From JBOICV01 sp050740255 (GTDB taxonomy: Bacteria > Pseudomonadota > Gammaproteobacteria > Nevskiales > JBOICV01): a stretch of DNA of 28,856 bases. The notes below the pieces were generated by a model that was given only the letters and a program-made list of their open reading frames with translations, was not told where the DNA came from and made no database searches. Below are positions 15,901 to 23,747 of this stretch, piece by piece; positions within the stretch are counted from its first letter, which is position 1, and each line of letters begins with the position of its first letter. The stretch lies in NCBI GenBank assembly GCA_050740255.1, contig JBOICV010000169.1, forward strand, positions 1 through 28,856, written 5' to 3'. The position numbers and the translations under genes are program-made.

Positions 15901-16229
15901 TTGATGGTGCCCTCGTGTGCGTGCACGCCCTCGCCCAGAATCGCGAAAAAGCGATTCATGACCTGGTGCCAGACTTCGGGATTGACCCGCTGCGACAGCG
16001 CGACCGAACTCTTTATATCCGCGAATAAAACCGTGACTTGCTTACGCTCGCCCTCGAGCGCCGAGCGATGGCTCAGCACTTTTTCCACCAGATGACGCGG
16101 GGTATAGCCGGTCGCTTGTGCGAGTCCCGCTTCCGCGTCGGCGTGCTGGCGCGCGCCGCATTGATTGCAGAATTTAGCGTCCGGCGGGTTGACGTGCCCG
16201 CAGGCGCCGCAAATCACGCCGCTTGCCAT
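12918..16229 (-). CDS. Cyclase A: zinc ribbon, class III cyclase domain, P-loop ATPase and helical repeats; degenerate catalytic site
   Basis: This is a cytoplasmic signalling protein of 1103 residues. The N-terminal zinc ribbon has Cys7, Cys10, Cys21 and Cys24. A class III nucleotide cyclase homology domain spans about 60-245, with metal aspartates Asp71 (LFADIKSS) and Asp115 (YTGDGVMALFGAP). The position normally occupied by the transition-state Asn is Gly192 (SVGLAAR), although Arg196 remains. The usual base-selecting Lys and Asp are Gln111 and His189. A STAND/AAA-type ATPase domain follows, with Walker A GEAGSGKS at 292-299 and a Walker B reading VAILENLQW, where its paralogue has VEDLHW. 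The C-terminus from about 650 is Ala/Leu-rich helical repeat of TPR type. It starts 8 bp after the stop of the paralogous gene upstream, with no clear ribosome-binding site, suggesting translational coupling. Cyclase activity is doubtful; it may be regulatory. Confidence 0.9.
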   Translation of the reverse strand: MASGVICGACGHVNPPDAKFCNQCGARQHADAEAGLAQATGYTPRHLVEKVLSHRSALEGERKQVTVLFADIKSSVALSQRVNPEVWHQVMNRFFAILGEGVHAHEGTINQYTGDGVMALFGAPIAHEDHARRACLAALQIQQQLTTFYQELQTEHGIEFLVRMGLNSGEVVVGRIGDDLRMDYTAKGHSVGLAARMEQMAKPGRIYLTHFTAALLQGLFELRHRGDERVKGMDERVRVYELKGVVRFRTRFDQLREQGLSPLVGRSEELAVLDAALTQALAGQGRIIALQGEAGSGKSRLCFEFAQRCRNQGVAVFEVHGVAHYRAAPMLPFLDFMRSYFGIEEGDDSAAQRVKISRRLERFGPQLAQATDVMLGFLDAQGGTEGRGAAGAHSPVELLNTMRAFIQAGALREPGVAILENLQWIDNDEVTAGFLDELGAAMAGSSQLLLVTYRPDYHPRWLALKHFRELRLAPLTRADGELLLGALMGAHEELTELKARMLERAGGNPLFIEELVRTLLEAGQLERTRHGLKQVRAVDELVLPAEIQAVVAARIDRLEDRAKQLLQIASVVGKEFSLEVLSALAEFSRSDTRAGLEPLLAGQWIYPLPDTTQPSYAFHQSFTREVAYHMLLGEHRQRLHRAVAELLAQKRSGQGERAALIAHHYAQAGEALTAAEWHQQAAEWALGRDLGEALRHWRAVAALVAQLPAEHAGRVGLDLRARSRLIQYGARYGSGVEELAQLIKEGTVLAKHCDDAGLKTYFLLACATSQLLAGEITTARKLYAEARAAAPPGAGLLAALLVGQTYVELAAGELQPALALAEQGLKLCGKNPALGAEYLGRSPGFDLAALKAWILSLQGDYSAAEKLMRRTVTVARAQTTPDQQALLLALSASLGAEGGALERARAEGEEALALSEATGHLAVQVLSRLALGRVCVAAEDWPRARALAERALAQAQGPGSGLHEAPRLYAVAAAAALGEGNAAAGYQHAREALRLAEKRGAGLAKIEARLVLAVALTTRAGKRKLPSAAASELAKAAKRMQDVGAAGLAPQLALARAACCHLVGDAAGRLKALREAARLYAAAGAKPRARHIQLMADAITKSR

Positions 16230-16237
16230 CGGCGCTG

Positions 16238-19200
16238 CTAGGCGGTCGCGCGTTCCGCCAGCCGCGCGCGTAAGCGCTCGACCCAGCCGTCCGCACCGAT
16301 TGCTGCGAACTGTTCCAGCGCTTTTTGCAGCAACGGCAGGCCGGCGCCGCGTCCCGCCAGCTCAGCGCGCTCCAGCGTAATGAAGGGCGTAAAACTGATC
16401 GCGCCGGTTTCCTCGACCAGGGCTTCCAGTTGCTCGAGCGCGGCGGCGGCGGCCGGCGCGTCGCCGTTGGCGCGCAGCACGATGGCGAGCACCAGCAAGG
16501 CCTGACTGCCCCATAGCCGGGTGCCGGCGCGTTCGGCGGTGGCCACCGCTTCGCGCGCCACTTCCAGCGCGCGCAGGCGCTCGCCCAGGCCGAGCAGTGC
16601 TTCAGCGAGTTCCGCCAGATGGATGGCCTCGAACTGATGCGCGGCCTGGCCCGGCCGGACGTGCGGCAGCCACTGCTCCAGAATCGCGCGCGCCTGCGCA
16701 TATTGATGGTGCAGCATATGCGCCACCGCTAGGCCGCGGTAAGCAATCTCCCTGAAATAAATGCTGCCGAAACGCTCCGCCCGCTCGACTGCGGCCCGCG
16801 CCTCGCGCAGCGCGACTTCGTGGTGGCCGGTAATGCGCGCGATATCTACCTGAAAGGAATGCATGAAGCTGACCGAACGTCCCTGCTCGGCTTCTATCCG
16901 CAAAGACTGCGCCAGATCCGCCTGTGCCTCGGCTGGCCGGCCCATATAGGCCACGATGAAGGCGCGAAAACCGCGCGAAAGAAAATTGTCGGGCGTAATC
17001 GAGCCTTCATACCAGGGCCGCTCGCCTGGTTCGGTCAGCGCCTCCAAGCCCTCGCGCAGCCGGCCGCTGGCGAAATAGCTCAACAGAATCGGGATGCGAA
17101 AACGCGCGATCAGCGTCGCGTTGCCCAGCCCGCGCGCCAGCGTCAAGGCCTGCTTGGCCTGGCTCAAGGCCAGATCGGCTTTGCCCTGCTGCAAGGCCAG
17201 CGCGCCATGCGCAATCAGTAGTTCAGCCAGCGCCAGATCATCACCGGCTTCACGGGCGAGCGCGACGCCCTCGTCATAGGCGCGCTGTGCCTCGGCTTGC
17301 GGCACCTGCATGATGGACGAGCTGCGCAGCACGCCGGCGCGCGCAACAATGGCCAGCTTCAGCAGCTCCGGCGTATGCGGCAGGCTGCTTAGCAATTCGA
17401 TGGCGCGTTGATAACGCGCCAAAGAACCGTTGGACTCGCGGTTGACGCCTTCCCATACCGCGGCTTGCACTTGCCATTGCGCCGCCTTGAACGGCTGGCC
17501 GGCGCGATCCCAGTGATGCGCGAGCAGCAGGCAGCGCTCATCCATCGGCGCGCCGGGCTTCAGCTCCGCTTCCAGCGCCGCCGCCAACGCCCCGTGCTTC
17601 TGTTCGCGCTTGTCCTTGAGCTGGCCCGTGTAAGCCACTTCCTGGATCAGCGGATGACAGAACGCGTAGTCCTCCTCGCCAAGGCCGGCGTTGCGGTTAA
17701 CGAAGCCCAGTTCCTCGAGCTGTCCCAGCGCCTCGCCGACCACGCCCGGCTGCCAGCCCTCGTGCAGGGTCACTTCGCGCAGCAGCGGCGCGGTGAAGTC
17801 CTGCCCGACCACGGCCGCGCACTGCAAGACGCATTTTTCAGTTTCTGAGAGACGATCAATGCGCGCCGACAAAATCCCCTGCACGGTGTCAGGTATCGGC
17901 AGCACTTCCACGGCGCGCACCAGGCGGTAGTTGCCCGGCAGACCCATCAAATAACCCTGTTCCACCAGCGACTGCGCCGCCTCCTCGACAAAGAAGGGGT
18001 TGCCGCCGGCGCGCGTCACCAGCCGCTCGACCAGGGACTGCATACCCTCGGCGTTGCCCAACAGGTCGTGCGCCAGGGTCAGCAGTTCTGCTGGCTTGAG
18101 CGCACTGAGCTGCAGCTCCAGATCGAGCTTGCCGGCCAGCCAGTCGGCGACATAATCCGGTCGGTAATTGAACAACAGCAGAATATGGTTACCGGGAACG
18201 ACCGTGCATAGCTCGGCCAGAAAGTGCTCGCTCGCCGGGTCCGCCCAATGCAAGTCCTCGACCAGAATCAGGATCGGCGCGTGGCCAGCCGACATGACGC
18301 GGCGCACCAGCTCGAACAATTTTTCCTGGCGCAGCTCGGCCGGCACCGGCGCGGGTGCGTCGCCACTCTGCGCCAGACCCAGAAAATCGAATAAGAGTTG
18401 TAAATAATCCTGGCTCGTCGGGTCGACCAGCATTACGGTACCGGCGACCTTGCGCCGCTGCTCCTGCAGCGTGTCCTGCTCATCGAGGCCGAAATAACTT
18501 TTCATCAAACCCAGAACCGGATACAGCGGCACCGCCGCGGCATAGGGGACGCCGGTCGCCTGATAAACCGGAATAGCCTGCGCACGGCAGCGCTCGGCAA
18601 ACTCGAAACACAAGCGGCTCTTGCCGATACCGGCGTTGCCGCTGACCGCCAGCACCTGGCCCTGACCCTTGCGCACCTCGACCATTGCGTCGTTAAGCTG
18701 GGCGAGTTCGCGCTCACGGCCCACAAACCGCGACAGGCCGCGCGCGCGCGAACGGTCCAGCCGCGTGCGCAACTGCCCCAACCCTTCCAGCTCGTAGACC
18801 TGCAGCGGTTCGCTGCGGCCCTTGATCTGCATCGCGCCGAGATCGCGCAGGCGGAAGTAACCCTCGACCTGGGTGGCGGTATAGCGCGTGAGATAAATGC
18901 GGCCCGGTTCGGCGATTTGTTCCATGCGCGCCGCGAGGTTCACGGTGTTGCCCTGGGCGGTGTAGTCCATGCGCAAGTCGTCGCCGATTTTGCCGACCAC
19001 CACTTCACCCGAGTTCAGGCCCATGCGCACCGACAAGGACAGGCCGCGGGACAGGCGCAAGGCGTCGGCGTATTCGCGCAGTTCACCCTGCATGGCCAGC
19101 GCCGCGTGACAGGCGCGCAGCGCGTGATCCTCGTGCGCGATCGGCGCGCCGAACAAGGCCATGATGCCGTCGCCGGTGTACTGGTTGATGGTACCCTCGT

Positions 19201-19498
19201 AGCGATGCACGCCGTTGGTGAGAATGGCGAAAAAACGATCGAGGATTTGGTGCCATTCTTCGTCGCCGACCTGTTCGGCCAGATTGGTCGAACCCTTCAA
19301 GTCGGCAAACAGCACGGTCACGCGCTTGCGCTCGCCCTCCAGCGCCGAGCGGGTGGTGAGGATTTTTTCGGCCAGATGGCGCGGCGTATAGGACAGCGGC
19401 TGGGCCACTGACGCACTGGCCGCGCCCAGCGCGCTACCGCAGGCATTGCAGAAACGGGCGGCCGGCGGATTGGAGTGGCCGCACTGGGAACAGCTCAT
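16238..19498 (-). CDS. Cyclase B: zinc ribbon, class III adenylate/guanylate cyclase domain, P-loop ATPase and helical repeats
   Basis: This is a cytoplasmic protein of 1086 residues and the first gene of the block. The zinc ribbon has Cys3, Cys6, Cys17 and Cys20. The class III cyclase domain at about 55-240 has metal aspartates Asp66 (LFADLKGST) and Asp110 (NQYTGDGIMALFG). The transition-state pair Asn187/Arg191 lies in TVNLAARM. Catalytic residues are thus complete, but the base-selecting positions are Gln106 and Asn184, so ATP versus GTP preference cannot be predicted. The ATPase domain has Walker A GNAGIGKS at 287-294 and Walker B ILVEDLHWAD ending at 420. GGNPFFVEEAAQSL is the conserved downstream block. 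The C-terminal part from about 640 is TPR-like. It is collinear with the next gene, indicating tandem duplication. ATG 19498 has no good Shine-Dalgarno sequence. The ATPase-TPR half probably senses a ligand and controls the cyclase. Confidence 0.93.
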   Translation of the reverse strand: MSCSQCGHSNPPAARFCNACGSALGAASASVAQPLSYTPRHLAEKILTTRSALEGERKRVTVLFADLKGSTNLAEQVGDEEWHQILDRFFAILTNGVHRYEGTINQYTGDGIMALFGAPIAHEDHALRACHAALAMQGELREYADALRLSRGLSLSVRMGLNSGEVVVGKIGDDLRMDYTAQGNTVNLAARMEQIAEPGRIYLTRYTATQVEGYFRLRDLGAMQIKGRSEPLQVYELEGLGQLRTRLDRSRARGLSRFVGRERELAQLNDAMVEVRKGQGQVLAVSGNAGIGKSRLCFEFAERCRAQAIPVYQATGVPYAAAVPLYPVLGLMKSYFGLDEQDTLQEQRRKVAGTVMLVDPTSQDYLQLLFDFLGLAQSGDAPAPVPAELRQEKLFELVRRVMSAGHAPILILVEDLHWADPASEHFLAELCTVVPGNHILLLFNYRPDYVADWLAGKLDLELQLSALKPAELLTLAHDLLGNAEGMQSLVERLVTRAGGNPFFVEEAAQSLVEQGYLMGLPGNYRLVRAVEVLPIPDTVQGILSARIDRLSETEKCVLQCAAVVGQDFTAPLLREVTLHEGWQPGVVGEALGQLEELGFVNRNAGLGEEDYAFCHPLIQEVAYTGQLKDKREQKHGALAAALEAELKPGAPMDERCLLLAHHWDRAGQPFKAAQWQVQAAVWEGVNRESNGSLARYQRAIELLSSLPHTPELLKLAIVARAGVLRSSSIMQVPQAEAQRAYDEGVALAREAGDDLALAELLIAHGALALQQGKADLALSQAKQALTLARGLGNATLIARFRIPILLSYFASGRLREGLEALTEPGERPWYEGSITPDNFLSRGFRAFIVAYMGRPAEAQADLAQSLRIEAEQGRSVSFMHSFQVDIARITGHHEVALREARAAVERAERFGSIYFREIAYRGLAVAHMLHHQYAQARAILEQWLPHVRPGQAAHQFEAIHLAELAEALLGLGERLRALEVAREAVATAERAGTRLWGSQALLVLAIVLRANGDAPAAAAALEQLEALVEETGAISFTPFITLERAELAGRGAGLPLLQKALEQFAAIGADGWVERLRARLAERATA

Positions 19499-19595
19499 AC
19501 GGGTGCGCCGTGGTTGATCTCAAATCAGCCTAGCACAGCACCGCATTGCAGCGGACCTGCTTGTCCGCACCCGGAACTGATGCAATGCTAGGTCG
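19499..19595. other. Upstream control region of the cyclase-exporter block
   Basis: On the minus strand a possible extended -10 (TGCTAGGCT, hexamer at 19527-19532) lies about 30 bp before the cyclase B start, but no -35 is evident. GATCTCAAA at 19516-19524 is the inverse of the TTTGAGATC that heads each tandem repeat to the right. Both are weak observations. Confidence 0.35.
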
Positions 19596-19738
19596 GCTTG
19601 TTTGAGATCCCCGGCCATGGATGGCCGGATAAAGACAGGTTTGCTTGTTTGAGATCCCCGGCGATGGATGGCCGGACTCAGACAGGGACGGCTTATTTGA
19701 GATCCCCGGCCATGGATGGCCGGACTCAGACAGGGATG
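19596..19738. repeat. Three tandem 47/48-bp repeats with an internal palindrome
   Basis: The units are 19596-19642, 19643-19690 and 19691-19738. Each contains TTTGAGATCC followed by an 18-bp palindrome CCGGCCATGGATGGCCGG (8-bp arms, GG centre; one arm mismatch in unit 2), then a GACAGG-type tail. The units abut directly with no spacers and differ at only a few positions. The array lies between the divergent cyclase B gene and the DUF3307-like gene and ends about 20 bp before the latter. It could be a binding array or a locally amplified extragenic palindrome. Confidence 0.9.
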
Positions 19739-19757
19739 TCTATAACGTGGAGGAGTC

Positions 19758-20120
19758 ATGGAAGCCTTGACGCAGTCCTGGCCGCTGCTGGTGTTCTGGC
19801 TATTGGTCGGGCATTCGGTGTGCGACTATCCGCTGCAGACCGAGTGGATGGTGCGCTCCAAGGTGCGCCGCGCAGTACAGCCTTCCTCCAGCAGCCGGCG
19901 ACCGGACTTGATCTGGATACATGTACTGTCCTCGCATGCACTGATTCACGGCGGCGCGGTCGCCTTGATCACCCAGAATATGTGGCTTGGGCTGGCGGAA
20001 ACGGTGGCGCATTGGGTGATTGATTTCGGCAAGGGCGAGCGCTGGTACGGTTTCCACACCGATCAGTTTATGCACCTCGGCTGCAAGCTGTTGTGGGCAA
20101 GCTGGGTGTTCTGGGTTTGA
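19758..20120 (+). CDS. DUF3307-like small membrane protein
   Basis: This 120-residue integral membrane protein has hydrophobic helices near 8-22, 50-72 and at the C-terminus. The pattern GHSVCDYPLQTEWM (18-31), HALIHGGAVAL (60-70), ETVAHWVIDFGKG (81-93) and DQFMHLGCKLLWA (102-114) matches the conserved His, Asp and Lys positions of the DUF3307 family as I remember it; the function is unknown. The start ATG 19758 has a strong GGAGG ribosome-binding site (19749-19753), 4 nt upstream. It is divergent from cyclase B across the tandem repeats and may share that control region. Confidence 0.85.
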   Translation: MEALTQSWPLLVFWLLVGHSVCDYPLQTEWMVRSKVRRAVQPSSSSRRPDLIWIHVLSSHALIHGGAVALITQNMWLGLAETVAHWVIDFGKGERWYGFHTDQFMHLGCKLLWASWVFWV

Positions 20121-20212
20121 AGCTTGGTCCTGTCAGATGGTGTGCTGCACCCGCTGGCTGCTGCTACCGCTTTGGTCTAGCATGGCGTGGTGCAAGGACT
20201 GAACCGGTAGTG

Positions 20213-21328
20213 ATGCGACGGAACGCAAACCTCTCAATTCTCGGTGGCGCGCTCCTGCTTGCCGGCCATGCCGCGCCGGCTTCCGAGCTGGCGCTACAAG
20301 GCTACGCCGGCTATGCCCTGGTCGACACCGATGCGGGCAGCCTCGAGTGCGTCTCGCGCGCCTGTCCGGGCGTACTCGATGACACCCTGTTCTACGGGCT
20401 GTCGCTCGGCTTTCAGGAGGGCATTGTCGGCGGCCAGCTCATCCTGAGTCAGGACGTGGATGAAGACCCGCGCGTGAGCCTGGCGCAACTTTCCTTAAGC
20501 CACACCGGCGAGAGCATGCAGGTCAGCGGTCGCGCCGGCCGCATCATCGTGCCCTTGGGTTTGTATGGCAGTACCCGCATCACGCCGAATACCCGCCCCG
20601 GCCTGGTGCTGCCGCAGTCTTTTCTGCTGAACAGTTTCTACGATTTGTTGACGCTGTCCGAGGAAGGTGTCGCGGTGGAGCTGCGTTCGGGAGGCTGGAG
20701 TTTCAAAGCTGCGGCCTATGAACCAGACAAAGAGACGGTTGAAACCGTCTTGCTGCCGCCGGGTGGTCTGCTCCCTATCGCTGGCCCCAACGGCAACGTG
20801 CTCGGCAATCTGGTGGATGCTGTGTTGTTTCTGCTATTCGGACCGGCTGACGCACCACCGGTGCCTGGCCAGCCGGGCAGCCAGGTGGTAACCAGCAAAC
20901 GCACCAGCCGCGGCTATTACGGTGGCCTGGCTTACGAGAACAACGGCCTGCGCACCGATTTCGGCTATACCGATCTGAATCTTCTCGGCGTGGATTTCCG
21001 CTCACTCAATGCCGGGGTTGAGTACGCCTTCGGCGCGTGGCAACCCTCGCTCGAGTTATTCGAGTTCGACGTCGACAACGGCGACGAAGTGCGCGGCGGC
21101 AGCGCCACGCTGGTTTACAACGGCGATAGCTGGCAGCTCTTCGCCAATGCGGTACGGCTCGGGACCGACGAGACCGAAGCGCGCGAGACCGTGTTCGGCG
21201 GCGCCTACTACTGGAACAATTGGGCGGCCAAGCTCGCGCGGCACGATATCGACAGCGACCTTCCGCAGGTATCGGCCGAAGACAGCCTGCGTTCAACCGT
21301 GTTGTCGCTGGCCTATAGTTTCAACTAG
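20213..21328 (+). CDS. Probable outer-membrane beta-barrel protein, function unknown
   Basis: The predicted protein has 371 residues with a clear signal peptide: basic MRRNAN, hydrophobic core ILGGALLLAG, and a cleavage-like AAPASE near residue 24. The mature sequence has alternating, aromatic-rich amphipathic strands (LQGYAGYALV, RGYYGGLAYE, LRTDFGYTDL, VEYAFGAWQPSLELFEF, QLFANAVRLG). It ends in LSLAYSFN, close to the aromatic C-terminus of barrel proteins. A Gly/Pro-rich insert near 180-225 may be an extracellular loop. ATG 20213 is chosen because the signal peptide begins there; the upstream in-frame extension is cysteine-rich and unlike a leader. No specific family is recognised. It is convergent with the histidine kinase, with 4 bp between. 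Confidence 0.75.
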   Translation: MRRNANLSILGGALLLAGHAAPASELALQGYAGYALVDTDAGSLECVSRACPGVLDDTLFYGLSLGFQEGIVGGQLILSQDVDEDPRVSLAQLSLSHTGESMQVSGRAGRIIVPLGLYGSTRITPNTRPGLVLPQSFLLNSFYDLLTLSEEGVAVELRSGGWSFKAAAYEPDKETVETVLLPPGGLLPIAGPNGNVLGNLVDAVLFLLFGPADAPPVPGQPGSQVVTSKRTSRGYYGGLAYENNGLRTDFGYTDLNLLGVDFRSLNAGVEYAFGAWQPSLELFEFDVDNGDEVRGGSATLVYNGDSWQLFANAVRLGTDETEARETVFGGAYYWNNWAAKLARHDIDSDLPQVSAEDSLRSTVLSLAYSFN

Positions 21329-21332
21329 TCTG

Positions 21333-23747
21333 TTACTCGCTGGACGCAGCGTTGTTGCGCTCGCGTTCCCACCAGATTTCGCGCAGACAGCGCTCCAACT
21401 GCGGCAATAGAATCGGCTTGGTCAGCACGCGGCGCATGCCGGCCGCAACGCAGGCCTGCGCGACATCCTGGGTCGCACTCGCGGTTAAACCCACGATGAC
21501 TTGTCGCGGCCGGCTGGCGATGATGCGGCGGGTAGCCTCGTAGCCGTCGATCCCCGGCATTTGCAAATCCATCAGTACCACGTCGTAAGCCTGTGCGAGG
21601 CAGCGCGCGACCGCCTGCTCACCATCCGGCACCAGCTCCGCACGATGCCCGAGCTTGCGCAACAGCTTGTCGACCAGGTTACGGTTGACGTCGTTGTCGT
21701 CGGTCACCAGCACGCTGAGCCCAAGACTGGCGCCAGCACCGGCGCCCGGGACCGCTTCCATTGCGGGCATCTGCGCCGGCGCCGGCGGCTGATCCAGCGA
21801 CATCGGCGGGTGCCTGACGGGCAGCGTGAAATAAAATCTTGAGCCGAGGTCGGGCACACTCTCCAGCCACATCCGACCGCCCATCATTTGCACCAATTGG
21901 CGGCTGATGGTCAGGCCCAGCCCCGTACCTTGGGCACGACGGCTGGAAGAACTATCCACTTGCGCGAACACCTCGAACACGCGGGCCTGATGTTCGGGGG
22001 CGATGCCAATGCCGGTGTCGCGCACGCAGAACTCCAGACACTCGCGGCCATCGTCACCGGACATTGGCCACACCGACAGCTCGATCTCTCCTTTGGGCGT
22101 GAACTTGATCGCATTGCCCAACAGGTTTAGCACCACCTGGCGCACGCGCCCAGGATCGCCGTATAAAGTCTTCGGCACCGCCGGATCCAGCCGATACAGC
22201 AGCTTGAGGCCCACTCTTTCCGCGTTGGGCTGCATCAACTGCAGCGCATTGCCCAAAAGCTGTGGCAGCTCGTAACTCTCCTCCACCAGGCTCATGCGGC
22301 CTGACTCGATCTTGGAGATGTCGAGGATGTCGTTCAGCAGCGCCAGCAGCGCTTCCGCGCTCGATTTCAGGATTTCCGTATTCTCGCGCTGCTCGGCCGG
22401 CAGCTCGGCATCCAGCAGCAATTGCGCCATGCCGAGCACGCCGTTCATCGGCGTGCGGATCTCGTGACTCATATTCGCCAGGAATTGCGATTTTGCGGTG
22501 GAAGCGGCCAGCGCGGCGTCGCGCGCCTGCGCCAGTTCCGCGGTGCGCTCCCGCACGCGTTGTTCCAATTCCGCGGCGAGCTGGGCCAGTTCGGCATTGC
22601 GTTGCTGCAGCTCGAGCGACTGGCGCTGCAATTGCTGCTCGATTCCTTCGAGATCGTTGGACACGCGCACCGTCACCGCCTTCAACCAGTCGATTTCGTC
22701 GCGTCCTTGGCCGGCGCCTTCTTTCAGCACGGCCCGCACCTGGCCGTACTCGCGCCGCGCCAGCAAGGGCAGCGCACCGGCGATGCGCAGCATGTCGTTG
22801 GTCGGCCGCCGCAGCACGAAGGCGCCAGCGGCGGCGACCGCGAGCACGATCAAGCCGATGACCACGCACAGCAGCGCGACGTCGCGCGCGATGGTGGTGA
22901 GCGGTTTGGTGACATCGTTTATCACCACCCAGCGCAGGCCGTTCTCCGCCTCGATACGGGTCAGTTCCAGACGGTGGTCGGGCACTTCCACGCGAACAGC
23001 GCCAGTGGCCATCAAGCCGGCGGCCTGTTGCGCTGCGGCCAGGCTCAACCAAAGCTGGGTTTGCTGCGCATTGGAAGCGGCGCCGACGCGCAGTCCCCAG
23101 CAGCAGGCATCGGCGCCGGCCGGCGCCAGCAGCGCGAGATCGGCGCCGCTGATGCGGTGAAAATCCAGCAGGATTTGTGCGATTGAGCGCGCCAACACCA
23201 GTACCAACGCGCGGCCGTCGCCACCGAGCAGCGGCACCGCCACGATCTGCCGGCAGTCCGGCGCGCAGAACAAAGCAGCCGCGGGCTGCTCGGCGGCATG
23301 CACCGTGCGGCTGAACGCAATCCAGTCCTGTGGCACCGCACCACCGGGCTGGTAGAAATCGCTGTACAGCAGCGGCGTGCCGGCACCCGCCTCGAATACC
23401 GCGAGCGCATCCAAGCCGAGCTCCAGCGCCAGCGTGTCTTCCCGCGCCGCGACTAATTCGGCCAAGCGCGCGGCGCTGGGCAATGCCGCGCTGTCGAGCT
23501 CGAGCAAGGACGCCACCGCGCCCGTTTGCCGGACCAAGGCATCGGCGGAAGCCTGCAACAAGGCATCCAGCAGCCGCCGCTCCTGGGCGTTGATTTCCGC
23601 GCGCTGCGCGTTGTATTGCTCGTACATCCGACTGGCGCCAAACCACACAAGGCTGCCGAGCAGCAGCGCGAGCAACAGGCCCAGACGGGACAGCAGCCGG
23701 CCGCGCAGTCCAAGGCCGCGTGCGGGCATTTCCAGCGGCAGGCTCAT
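21333..23747 (-). CDS. Hybrid sensor histidine kinase / response regulator
   Basis: This is an inner-membrane two-component sensor of 804 residues. TM1 is near 19-38, a periplasmic sensor region at about 40-285, and TM2 at about 288-312. A HAMP-like linker and a Gln/Glu-rich coiled coil (about 365-415) follow. The HisKA domain has phospho-acceptor His428 in NMSHEIRTPMNG. The HATPase domain has Asn545 (N box), DTGIGI at 577-582 and GTGLGL at 607-612. A C-terminal receiver has DDND at 683-686, phospho-accepting Asp727 (LMDLQMPG) and Lys777. No HPt or output domain is attached, so a separate phosphotransfer partner is expected elsewhere. Its start overlaps the upstream gene's stop as ATGA, indicating tight coupling with the PstS-like protein. 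Confidence 0.96.
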   Translation of the reverse strand: MSLPLEMPARGLGLRGRLLSRLGLLLALLLGSLVWFGASRMYEQYNAQRAEINAQERRLLDALLQASADALVRQTGAVASLLELDSAALPSAARLAELVAAREDTLALELGLDALAVFEAGAGTPLLYSDFYQPGGAVPQDWIAFSRTVHAAEQPAAALFCAPDCRQIVAVPLLGGDGRALVLVLARSIAQILLDFHRISGADLALLAPAGADACCWGLRVGAASNAQQTQLWLSLAAAQQAAGLMATGAVRVEVPDHRLELTRIEAENGLRWVVINDVTKPLTTIARDVALLCVVIGLIVLAVAAAGAFVLRRPTNDMLRIAGALPLLARREYGQVRAVLKEGAGQGRDEIDWLKAVTVRVSNDLEGIEQQLQRQSLELQQRNAELAQLAAELEQRVRERTAELAQARDAALAASTAKSQFLANMSHEIRTPMNGVLGMAQLLLDAELPAEQRENTEILKSSAEALLALLNDILDISKIESGRMSLVEESYELPQLLGNALQLMQPNAERVGLKLLYRLDPAVPKTLYGDPGRVRQVVLNLLGNAIKFTPKGEIELSVWPMSGDDGRECLEFCVRDTGIGIAPEHQARVFEVFAQVDSSSSRRAQGTGLGLTISRQLVQMMGGRMWLESVPDLGSRFYFTLPVRHPPMSLDQPPAPAQMPAMEAVPGAGAGASLGLSVLVTDDNDVNRNLVDKLLRKLGHRAELVPDGEQAVARCLAQAYDVVLMDLQMPGIDGYEATRRIIASRPRQVIVGLTASATQDVAQACVAAGMRRVLTKPILLPQLERCLREIWWERERNNAASSE

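Noticed and set aside
19596..19738. CRISPR-like array
   Set aside because: The repeats abut directly, no variable spacers exist, and there are no cas genes. The unit is a palindrome with a constant tail.
20093..20212. 40-residue N-terminal extension of the outer-membrane protein
   Set aside because: It overlaps the DUF3307-like gene, is Cys/Trp/Arg rich, and would bury the signal peptide.
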